A DNA stretch of 64,000 bases from NCBI GenBank assembly GCA_026214975.1, contig JAOBSW010000228.1, positions 62,001-126,000 of the forward strand, written 5' to 3'. Below the pieces are notes generated by a model. That model saw only the letters and a list, made by a program, of their open reading frames with translations. It was not told the origin of the DNA and did not search any database. Shown here piece by piece: positions 35,901-45,768 of this stretch. The translations under genes were made by a program, and so were the position numbers. Within the stretch, counting starts at the first letter, position 1, and the number at the start of each line of letters is the position of its first letter. Source of the stretch: Gentiana macrophylla. Lineage: Eukaryota > Streptophyta > Magnoliopsida > Gentianales > Gentianaceae.

Positions 35901-38391
35901 TAGCCTTTTAAATCGTATTTAAAACATTAACTATTTAATTAACCTTTAAGCAATGGTAGAATTAAGTCGATACTTAAATCTTACAATTTTTGAAAACAAC
36001 CTTTCCAAAATTAGACGTGGTCATTCTTATCCAACGTTTGAATTAATTGTCATCGTATGACTGAATGATCATCTTGGATCGTATCCAATATATGACTAAT
36101 TCGTTGAAACTTATTTCAAATGATTTAATCATATCATGAGCTTCCGCTTTCATTAATAATTAAAGTCTCGAGCAACCTTGCATCAATTATATAATCTCCT
36201 TGTCTCTAACTACTATAACGGGATGGCTCATGTCATTGCTTATTTTAAAAGGATTAAAATTACTTAACCATATTTGAGAACGTTTCTCAAAATTAACAGT
36301 CATAATTTGGTTTTACTAATCGAGAATAAAACATAAATATAAAGTTTGCTAAAACTACAACATAAAAAATGAAAATAAAGGAGTGTTGTTGTTTATACAC
36401 GCAAAATCAAAAATGGTCTTTTGATTTATGATTTTGCTCCCACTAGTCAACTACTCCCAATTGACTTTCAAGAATCTTTCAAAATTCTTTAGTGGCCAAG
36501 ATCCCATTTGGTTACCCCGATTCCCGACGAGGGCCGATCAACCGGAATAATTCGAAAGGTATGTAACACTTACCAATCACATCTCTATGTGACTCTTGGC
36601 GGTTGACTAGTAAACTCTTTTACAATTCACATCTTTATGTGGTAGTCAACCCCTTGCCTCTAGAATAAGACGGTCCTGACGAGGGCCAATCACCGCAATA
36701 CTCTAGTCAAGTCATAACCCAATATTCGTGAGATCTCATACGATCATATCTCAATAACGACGATATACCCGTGGTAGGACAACTCCCGACGAGGGCCGAT
36801 CAGTTGGATCCGAACAAAGGCTCTTCACCGTCGCTATAATATTGGGAGACATTTTTCGACTTGATTTTTGTTATGGAAGTATTTACGTAAATTAATTCAC
36901 TTAATTAATTTTAATTACGGTCTCATCAAATATATCTATCTCTATAGACATACATCCTACACATTTATCTAGATCGTGCCTAGTCATGCATCTATCGTAT
37001 CATATAAAATAAATACAAGCACAAAATAAATAAATGCGTAAAGTAACCGGTATGATCATGGACTTTTCCTAGAGTGCGGTTTTCGAATACAAATCGAGCG
37101 AAACCGCGGGTCACAATCTAAGGGTAGCTGCAACCGCCAATAGGATCTTTAATGCTCCATTCTCCAATGGGATCTTTATTTTCGTCTTTCTTTGGTCTCC
37201 ATCTTCTGCTCCATTCTTGTTACATTTAATTCTATCTAATAAAATAAATACACCCGCCGCATTTGCAGAGAGCTAACGAGAATGGGATAAATGCGTAAAA
37301 TAAACTAGGTCACGTTTTTCATAATGACCTAGGACAATTTTTAAACCAACAGAAAAATTAAATCATTCACATCTATCCTATCGATTCGAGTCCATGATCA
37401 ATCGGGTCCATATAATCATATTATATCTACTATATCTAATCCATACAATAAAATCTTATGAAAAAGATAAAATTAAAATTTAACTACTTGCGTCTTAATT
37501 AATCAATTAACATTTAATCTATTAAATAATTTTATCCAATCAATTAACTAATTAACATTTAATTAATTAAATGATTTTAATCGAAATAAAATTAACGATT
37601 AATTTTAAACCGATTTTAATTTTAATTTTAATTAATTAGAACTATTCCAAAATAAATCAAAATTAAAATTATTTCTCTTTTGTTTCTTTCATTTTGATTA
37701 AGTAATCAAAAGGGATGCCTTTGGTTTCTAAACCAAATTTGGCTTAGGCTCGCCACTTTCCAAAATCAAAATTTTGAAGTGGCTGAGCCCAGCCTTTACA
37801 AATCAAATATTTGAAAAGTGCCTAGGCCTATTCCAAAGAAAATATTTGGAAAGGCCAAATAATTTTGGTTTAGGCCTGGCCACTTTCCAAAATCAAATTT
37901 TGGAAGTGGCCCGTGCCAGCAGCCTTTTCCAAAACAAATATTTGGAAAAGGCTCAGCTATTCCAAACAAAGTTTGAAAGGCCATTATTATTTTAATGCCA
38001 TGTGGCATCCCAATGGCCCAAACTATTTGTACCATTGGTTAGCCACATGACACAACTAAACAAAAGACGAATTACCAATCACAACTATGAACAATAATGA
38101 AACACAAAATACACAAAACAAAATTTAGGGATCCACCAAAAGATGCACCAGCCGACGTCGACCGCCCCAAAGGGGTGCCGCCGCCGCCGGCGCAATTTCC
38201 GGTAGGGTGCCGCCGCCGATCGGCCGAGCACCCCAAAAGCCGCCCCCTTTTTTTTTTCTTTTTCTTTTCTTTTTCGTGTATCGATTTGCGAATCAAAAAT
38301 CTTTCATCTTTTAATTACGTGATTTAAACGATAAAATTAACTACGCAAAATAACATGCTTATTGCTTAAGCTCAAGCTCTCTCGATACCAT
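32928..38391 (-). other. Copia C interior, no intact gene
   Basis: 5.4 kb between the LTRs. I could not read a continuous pol domain; vague copia-like blocks may exist on the minus strand near 33850-34500. The part next to the 5' LTR (36400-38390) is an AT-rich leader holding three CCCGACGAGGGCCGATCA-like motifs (36523, 36675, 36785) and a row of hairpins (37692-38038). The PBS lies at 38376-38390. Confidence 0.6.
37692..38038 (-). repeat. Array of about nine short hairpins in the C leader
   Basis: Consecutive inverted repeats: 37692-37711 (9-bp arms), 37721-37736 (7), 37752-37783 (GCCACTT arms), 37825-37856 (GGCC...TTCCAAA), 37878-37911 (15-16-bp arms, one bulge), 37921-37953 (13-bp perfect arms), about 37957-37982, 37995-38008 (ATGCCA/TGGCAT) and 38010-38038 (CCAATGG/CCATTGG). 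Several share a CTTTTCCAAA...TTTGGAAAAG core. It is non-coding in both strands as far as I can see. Confidence 0.8.
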
Positions 38392-40364
38392 CGTTAGGAA
38401 ATCTACGCGAACGCAGCGGTGAATTCAAAAATTTATTTCCTATCGACCCAAGATCGACTTCGTTTAAGCAATAAACAAACGAGTTAGTAGACGGTGGTTA
38501 CCTTGGTTGATCTAAAAGATCGACGCTTTGACCGTCCCAGGAGAGTAGTCGCATAGAGCCGCCAAGTGTTCGGCCTCTACCGCTAGTCCACACGAACAGC
38601 CCGCCAGAATCCCATCATGGATTGCTATTGGAAAACTCCGGTTGCTAGACCGGCCTTTTTCCCCTCTCTCCAACTCTCTATAGGATGCTCTCTAATTTTA
38701 CACAAGAACTATTAGCTCTTGGAATTATGATGATCAAAAGAGCTTGACACCCACCTCTTATTTATAGTAGAAGTGGCGCCCCAAATAGAGTAGAAAGGAA
38801 GAAAACCTTTTTCCAATAAAATAAGGAAAATATAATTGATTGATTTATCTCATTTATTATAATATCTCATATCAAATAAATCTAGGATATTGTCAATATC
38901 TTATATTGAATATTCCCAAGATATTGTCAAAATCTAATATTGACAATATTTATCTTTTATTATATTACCATAAATCAATTTACACATGTGTATATATCAC
39001 ATATATATAAATCTATACATATTATATGTGCACACTAAATTAGTGCGCATGTACATCTCAAATGTACTTCACACACGCATGTGTGTATAATATATATAAT
39101 ATTAATATCTTATATTAATATATGGTAACACCATTAATTAAATTGCAGAATCCAAGTGTATCTTATACACTCCAAAATTGCGCCACCTTTAGCCAATAAA
39201 TTGGCATCCGGGATATTCTTTAATTAATCAATATTATTAATATCATGTATTTAATTTATTCAAAATAAATAAATACCACCATATTAATTTACCACTATAA
39301 CCCTTATAGTCTCGAGATAAACTTTCCTTATTTGGTTATCATCTATAACCACATTTTAATCCGACTAGATGTTCATATGTGTGTGACCCGATAGGCTTCG
39401 AATATGTTGGCCGTAGACACAAAGTGCAAATTACTTAAAATGCCCTTCATGCCTAACGATCACGGATAGCGTCTAGCAACACACCGTGACCCCCAATCAT
39501 CGGAAGAGTCAAATGCAATGACTACTACCTTTCATGTGAAACAGTTACCGTGTAACTTACAATCCTATCGCTGTAATAATATCCATACGGTCGTTAGTCG
39601 AGTGTCAAAACATCAACGACCGTATCTTATAATCTGGATATCATGCTCTCTCGAAGTAACTCGTTTACTCCCACTTTGCAAAGATTCACGAGAGTAAGAC
39701 ATTCCTTATAAGAAGGCCATTTCGGATATTCGATCCCAATCATAGGATACGCGATTCCCGGACGACCAATCACGTATACTCCGCATGCTTCAGTATCATA
39801 CCCAATCACTACCGCATGATCGCCCCGTGGCTAGGGGAAACCTCAATAGTGTCAAAGCATGACAATCCACACCGTGATGCCATGAAGACTCGGTCTTAAG
39901 GATAATTACACAACCGCCACATAGTGTGACACTTATCCGTGTAAGTGGGTCAGTTTAACGTACGCATTCTCTAATACACGTCCACGTACAGTCCAAGTGT
40001 CTCTACACTTCGATAGACGAGATCTATCCCTGCCCTTAAAGACATAAGACATCTAATACGTGCTAGTCTATTTATACTATCAATGCCCTGTTTAATAGTA
40101 CATCAGCCTAGAGACATTTAAGTATCAAACTTATTAAAGTGATTAGAGATCTCATCAACCATAATCGCCTATCATGGTTTCTCTATCACAGTTTAATACT
40201 AAGGACGTTGTCACATAACAATTCATAATTGGTTCTTTAAAAGAACATATATATGACAACATAAGAGCCATTTTATATATGTATAAACATAAAGAAATAG
40301 TAGAAATGATCCGACCCGGTCGGATCCGGTCCAACCCGATTGGGTTTAGGACACTATTTCAACA
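38392..40364 (-). repeat. Copia C 5' LTR
   Basis: 1973 bp, matching 30957-32927 with small indels. The outermost T of TG is C here (CGTTAGG). The PBS lies immediately to its left. TATAAATA (minus) near 38757-38766. Confidence 0.9.
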
Positions 40365-40680
40365 ATCTCCCACTTGGCCTAAAACCAATCACTCGTACAC
40401 ACGAGACCAAGTTGAAACACAAGAATCTCATGCAATACTCGCACTTGAATTTCAGCCATAAACGGATCACTATCCACGGGGACTCAGACTATCTCCATAT
40501 CACGTTCCAAATGACCAAGTCAAAGGAACCGCCTCAACACACACATGAATCTCTGACGGGACCCTGGTCCTTGCTTCAAGCAATGAATCCACTTACTATA
40601 TCAACTATATAGAAAAGGTGGAAGAACCGTATAAGGTTCAGGAATGAACCTTCTAGATCCATGAACCTTCTAGATCCATG
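40365..40680 (-). repeat. Extra block of C internal sequence beyond its right LTR, with 17-bp duplication
   Basis: 40365-40663 matches C's interior next to its left LTR (32928-33228), including the PPT. It ends in a 17-bp tandem duplication, AACCTTCTAGATCCATG at 40647-40663 and 40664-40680, after which L's own end (TTGCTTGTCC...) resumes. It either belongs to a truncated second C copy or arose during repair. Confidence 0.8.
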
Positions 40681-40694
40681 TTGCTTGTCCTTAC

Positions 40695-40709
40695 GGGCAA
40701 GTGGGAGAT
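40695..40709 (+). other. L polypurine tract
   Basis: CGGGCAAGTGGGAGAT, typical of copia elements, directly precedes the TGTTGG start of the 3' LTR at 40710. Confidence 0.85.
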
Positions 40710-42446
40710 TGTTGGAAGTAGCGCCCGAAAAACAATTTCTGTTATTGTTTTTATAATTAATAAATGACAGATTTATTCTCGTCTTATTATTTGCTTTGTG
40801 CTTATATGTAATACACTGCTGAAAACCCCAAGTCGTATCATATGTAGCCATATAACTTAGTGTGTGTTACACATGAGGATTAAGTTTGTGGTGATACACT
40901 TGAAATGTTAGTCCGTGGTGAAGTTAATCATAGTATGGCGTCTATTGATTAAACCACTATTAATGCGCCCAGAACACTTTATGGTGTGACTGTCTTATCC
41001 GGACCGTCGACATTGGTTGTCTTAGTGGGGCATTTATATATGATGTAGTCATATAGGATTGGACCGATTTAGTCTACATTTCTCATATAATTCAGTGATT
41101 GAGAAATCTTATTAAATCACAAGATGTCATATATGGATTAACCTTAATCCTGAAGTGATTGCATACTCCTACAGGTTTCAGGATATGGTTTGATGTGTTC
41201 GTTAAGGATCGCTAAGAGGTTCGGTCCGAATCACATTCATGTTGGCACTATACCGAATGAGTGAATAGTGTGTGTCTAACATATATGGAATCCATTCCTT
41301 CCTGCGGGATGTAGAAAGACGATCCCCTTATTTGTTGATCCTAGAAACTGATCGATCTGCGGAGTTCGTATTGGTTATGAACTAATTGATCACTAGTGGG
41401 TTAATGGTAAATAAGGATAAGATGTATTGAAGAAGGTTTACGGAAATAATCCTGCTTCATTACGGATAGTCTATGTAGGGTTAGTTTATATGTAATGATT
41501 ATATCAATGGACACTTATCGACTCGACTCGACGTTTTGAGAATAAGTTATATCTATAATCGATAGAGTTCAGTTTCGGATTTATGGTGGCGTAATTCCGG
41601 AATTAATGAGTTGAGTAGAAATATTATGTTCGATGAATATTTTATTCAATTTATTGTAGCTACTGGTTATAGGTCCATGGTCCGCGGGTTGGCTCCTAAC
41701 ACACGAGTGTTTTCTCGTTTTATGGAACCTCGAGAATAATTTAAAAAGTTGGTCTATTTAATGAATATGTAATATTATATATTTGGTAAATAATATGTAA
41801 AATAGAAAATACATTTTCTATTAAAAAATTGGTTAAAAGTGGCGCCTACATTATGGATAAATTAGGAGAAGAAATTTTCCTAGATTATGTAACATGTGTA
41901 ATTAATTATCTATTTGTTGGATAATTAATAGAAAAGAGATAAAGAGATTGATTTTTTGGAAATTATCTCTTATCTTTTGGCAAATATCTTTTCCTTGTTG
42001 GAATAGGTAATTGTAGTGTGAAAATGATAACTCTCTCTTGACTAGTTATTTTCCTATATAAAGAGAGTTCCTCCAAACACAATTACACAACTATATTGGT
42101 GCCAAATTCATTAAAAAGAAGAGAAAATTTATTATCTCGTTCTAGTCATATTCGAGGAGGTTCTACGGCGAGGATCGACGTCCACTAGTCGTCGCTAGGA
42201 GATACAACCCGGAAGACTGCGGCTTCTCCCTTGGTCAATTATTTCTCATCTCTCTCCGGTTTGGGTAAATCTACTAACCTTCTTGTAGTTATTGATTATT
42301 TTGCAAATCGAATCGTGGTAAAATCGCATGCGAATTTATTCGTAGCTTCCGCTGTACATGATCGAGTGTCTCGATCGGTGTTGAGAATCAGATCTGATGA
42401 TCCAATTATAGATCGGATCCGGATTCGGGTTTCTGTATATCCAGCA
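40710..42446 (+). repeat. L 3' LTR
   Basis: 1737 bp, TGTTGGAAGTAGCGCCC to TATCCAGCA. It pairs with 2301-4069. It differs by small indels in the AT-rich middle and around 42095-42150. Confidence 0.93.
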
Positions 42447-42451
42447 TGAAC
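42447..42451. repeat. TSD TGAAC, right copy, element L
   Basis: Equals 2296-2300; Copia I coding sequence resumes here. Confidence 0.92.
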
Positions 42452-42723
42452 TGGTGCCTTCTCCGTCATTTGAGTCGTTGTAAGAAGATTCTTCATCACT
42501 TTCACTACTGGTTTCATCTTTCAGTTCTTTCTTGCTCTTTCTTTTATCTGATGACTTGTATTTCTTCTTTTCTTCATCCTTGTCTTTTTTTTAGGACAAT
42601 CAGCTTTGAAGTGTCCTTTCTTTTAGCAATTGAAGCATATGTATTTATCATCCTTTTTCTTCATGTCTTTGCTTGAAATTGACTTCTTGTTTGATGAAGA
42701 ACCTCATTTTCAGAACTCTTGCG
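42452..42723 (-). pseudogene. Copia I gag zinc-knuckle segment
   Basis: On the minus strand it reads CFNC, stop, KKGHFKADC: a CCHC knuckle interrupted by a TAA near 42627. An acidic Ser/Asp tail follows, as in Copia II. It is the exact continuation of 1-2300 across element L and of 58087-58854 across the LINE. Its left end is the L insertion point and its right end the LINE TSD. Confidence 0.85.
42719..42723. repeat. TSD TTGCG, left copy, LINE
   Basis: TTGCG occurs before the LINE and again after its poly(A) at 58082-58086; joining the flanks restores the gag reading frame of Copia I. Confidence 0.75.
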
Positions 42724-42910
42724 GATAACTGGTTCTATGTGCTTCTGAACGGCGTGCATTCTTCCCGTTTTCACGCAACCCGTGGGGTTAAACAAGGAGA
42801 TCCTCTTTCTCCGGCTCTCTTAGTATTAGCGGCCCAGTATTTTGAGAGGCTGATAAATGATTATATGTCTCAGAATCCGGGCATGCAATTCCAATCGAAA
42901 GTTAAGGGAT
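42724..42910 (+). pseudogene. LINE reverse transcriptase, N-terminal fragment
   Basis: Translation gives WFYVLLNG, then GVKQGDPLSPALLVLAAQYF, the conserved LINE RT block with GDPLSP. It is interrupted after KVKG by the Copia II LTR. The remaining catalytic FADD box lies 12.4 kb downstream at 55280-55291. After removing Copia II and one TSD copy the two halves are one base out of frame, so the gene was also damaged by an indel. Confidence 0.88.
42906..42910. repeat. TSD GGGAT, left copy, Copia II
   Basis: Equals 55262-55266 on the other side of Copia II. Confidence 0.92.
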
Positions 42911-44333
42911 TGTTGGTCCCAGAGAAGGGTGAAACTATAGTCGAGAGGGGGGGTGAATGACTATAGTGGAGTTTCAAAACTTTTCTTATGTTTAAACGCT
43001 TTTGGGCAATGGATAAGTCCTTCTTACTATGTTGTTTTCAAAACAGTTTTAGACAATCACAAATATAAGTTATGATCTAGGAATTTAAATAAATGTCAGT
43101 AAAGTAAATTGCGAAAGTAAATTGACACACGGCTTATAGTGGTTCAGGTGGTGTAATCCCTTAATCCACTCTTCTCCCTGTGATGATTGGAGGAATTCAC
43201 TATTGTTTTCACGAGATACAATAGTATGATTGTCCTTGACTTCCCAAGCTTCACAATCTACAAGACTATCACTCCTTGACTGCAACAGCTTCAGTGATTT
43301 AGGCTCTTTCACTGCTCCTTAATTAAGATTAAAATCCTTCAGCTGCTATCACAAACACAACACCTTCTCAGATTGCTTCTGATTCAGTTGCTTCAGTTTG
43401 ATGTGAATGAGATTCACGAACTTGCTTGATCAATCTCAGTGCCGAATATAAAATTGTAGTTCTGATGTCTGAGTTGATCTCTAGATAAGTCCTTATAAGT
43501 TCAGAGAGAAGGCTTTTCAAATTGACAGACTTTCTGCTTCCTTTTTGCTTTTCTTGATCGTTTTTTTTTCCTGTCCGTCAATACCTTCTATTTATAGCCT
43601 TGAGTATCCTTGATTTGAAATTCCGTCCATTGGCTATATTTATGAGGGGAATAATCCTTGATTTTATTCTTGATTCCCCCTTAATTGTATTCTCCTTGAT
43701 TTCAGTGATCGGATTTTTCCTTCAAATATATATACAGCAGAAAATCCGTCCTTGATTGATCCTCTATTGATTGTGCATTTAAATGCATGATTTTCTGAAT
43801 CTTCATCATATTCCAAAATCTGATTTGGTAAGATTTACTTACTGCGTTCGTGAGCGGTTGAGTGATTTATCTGACTTCGCCGTTCTAGATCTTCCTTCAC
43901 CGGTTTGTCTTCACTCAGCTGAAAGTCAGTTTACTGCGCCGATTCACTGTTTTCTTCATTGTTTAAGTATGAGGAGAATCTTGTACTTCACGGATCCTTG
44001 ATTGGGGTGAGATCAGTGTACACAATATCTAAATATTAAGTTTCATCACTTGAAACATAACTTAGACTTATCCAAGGTCATCACAGACTTCCTTGGTTAT
44101 AAGTTAGACCATAATGTCTTCATTACTTCTCTGCTGGTGCTTGGCTGGCTTCACTCTTCCGAAAGTCTGTTTTTAATTTGCCGTCCTACCAACTAGTACA
44201 ATACTTGTCTGACTCAACTTATACAACATGTCAGACTCTAAGCAAAGACTTATACAGAGAATTCTAAATTATTTCAGGCTTGCTATAACAGCTAGTATGG
44301 CCATCATCAAAACATAATAAAATGTTCCTAACA
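42911..44333 (-). repeat. Copia II 3' LTR
   Basis: Plus-strand ends TGTTGGTCCCAGAG and TTCCTAACA. TATAAATA (minus) at 43589-43596. It shares the GAGGGGGGTGAATG block with the LTRs at 53846 and 59002. Confidence 0.93.
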
Positions 44334-44349
44334 ATTTCCCCCTTTTTGA
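44334..44349 (-). other. Copia II polypurine tract
   Basis: On the minus strand ATCAAAAAGGGGGAAAT directly precedes the TGTTAGG start of the 3' LTR: a long, canonical PPT. Confidence 0.9.
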
Positions 44350-45653
44350 TAATGCCAAAACCCTCATAAGCCTGAACATAAGTGAACCAACCTTTTTATA
44401 ATAAATAACAGAACAAAACTCAGCAATTTTATTCATCCATTCCAGGGCAATAAGTTCAAAAACTTTATTCAAATATTACAAACTACATTTTGCTTAATTC
44501 AGCTTTGTACCTCTTGAACTTTGTAGTCTGAACCTCTTCAATGTCTTTCCAATCAATTTCTAGAAACTTCCACTTCCAGTATGCCATAGCAGTGTACAGA
44601 TACCCCATTGAATACTTTCTTTGCAAAGAGTCTGTTGAAATCTTGCATAGTCTCATTTGCCCTAGGTTCTCCAAAGTGCTTCTCAAGTCTCTCCTAGCTT
44701 CAAAGAATGTGTGAGTCAAAGAAACTTGAGACTTTTGTAGAGACTCCACTGGTCTTGTTTGTTCATTCTTCCCATAGGAATGATGAATTTTTCCATATAG
44801 TTGAAGTCTTCTTGTTGTTCAGTTGGCAAGTCTTCTGGTCCTTTTGCAGACAGTGGTATGGCTGAGCTTGGTTTGTTGTTGGTTTGTTTGAGAAGTGCAA
44901 ACTCTCTTTGACTTCATTATAGAGTTTGGCCATATCGTTCTCATCCTTTCATCCTCGATAGCTTAGCCAATCAGCCCATGCTTCATCTTGTGAGGAATGA
45001 AGATAAAGTCCTTCCTGACTACTCTAAAAATTCTCTTACATGGTCCAGTACATCGCTTCATATTCAGCTTTGCTTTGGTGACCAAAGTGAAAGTTCTGTG
45101 TTCCCAAAGTGTATCCGAGTCGCATCGCCTCTGCTGGTGTTTCCTCTGGTGCTAAGTCTGTGTTGACTTGCTGATCCTCTTTGTTTGGCTAGATCCAGTG
45201 CCTTTCTTTGTCTGGGCGGATCTGTCTCTATCATCTTCTCTTCTTTGCATAGGAAGAGGAAATCCAACAGGGTTCACTTGGGGCCTTTTCTATTTCTTCC
45301 CTGGCCCTCCTTTGATGTTCTTCTGCCTCATTCCTGATTCTTATTTCTCTGTCCCTTGCTCTCAGTTGTTCTTCAATGAAGTTTGGGGGTCTAATGGTTG
45401 ATCCTTCAGGCTTATCCTGATTTTCTCCCTTTTTGGCAGCATCATCCCTTTGCTGGAGTAAAATGCTATTTGTGGCCTCTGCCGTTCCAATCAGAGAGTC
45501 AAGTTTTGATTCAATAGATGTGAATCCTTTTCTCTTTCTTTCCTGGCCCTTCTTTGTTGTTCTTCTGCCTCATTCTTGATTCTTATTTCTCTGTCCCTTG
45601 CTCACAGTTGTTCTTCAGTGAAGTTTGGGGGTCTAATGGTTGATCCTTCAGGC
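44350..45653 (-). pseudogene. Copia II extra ORF, C-terminal part
   Basis: Continues the extra ORF on the minus strand through a duplicated coiled-coil segment (45284-45768) into a final frame at 44483-44749. That frame has YLYTAMAYWKWKFLEIDWKD and a basic end, and finishes 134 bases before the PPT. Frame breaks separate the blocks. No known domain recognised. Confidence 0.5.
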
Positions 45654-45768
45654 TTATCCTGATTTTCCTTTTGGCAAAAGATCATCCCTTTCTTTGGAGT
45701 AAGATGCTATTTGTGGCCTCTCATTGCTCCAATCGAGAGAGTCAAGTTTTGATTCAATAGATGTGAAT
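45284..45768 (-). repeat. 242/243-bp direct tandem duplication inside the extra ORF
   Basis: Units 45284-45525 and 45526-45768 begin CCTTTTCT(A/C)TTTCTT and end TCAATAGATGTGAAT. The length is close to 81 codons, so it lengthens an Arg/Glu-rich coil (ARDREIRI...NEAEE) without changing frame, apart from small indels. Confidence 0.85.

Larger units (their letters stand above)
30957..40364 (-). mobile_element. Copia C: decayed Ty1/copia element, minus strand
   Basis: 3' LTR at left (30957-32927), 5' LTR at right (38392-40364), PPT GGCCAAGTGGGAGAT on the minus strand at 32928-32942 and PBS TGGTATCGAGAGAGC on the minus strand at 38376-38390. The interior has no intact gene. The flank AATCC (30952-30956) is not repeated after the right LTR; instead a block of C internal sequence follows (40365-40663). 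It is inserted in the pol relic of L. Confidence 0.85.
2301..42446 (+). mobile_element. Element L: decayed Ty1/copia retrotransposon enlarged to 40 kb by nested insertions
   Basis: It is bounded by 5' LTR 2301-4069 and 3' LTR 40710-42446, has TSD TGAAC, a Met-type PBS at 4072 and a PPT at 40695-40709. Its own internal DNA is 4070-7003, 28551-30956 and about 40681-40709; the rest is gypsy A and copia C. Its pol survives only as fragments (integrase-like and RNase H-like, 28890-30950, + strand). The long non-coding leader recalls large copia elements. Confidence 0.9.

Noticed and set aside
38097..38327. Pro/Arg-rich ORFs next to the C primer-binding site
   Set aside because: Low-complexity GC-rich leader sequence; no domain, and frames on both strands are equally open.
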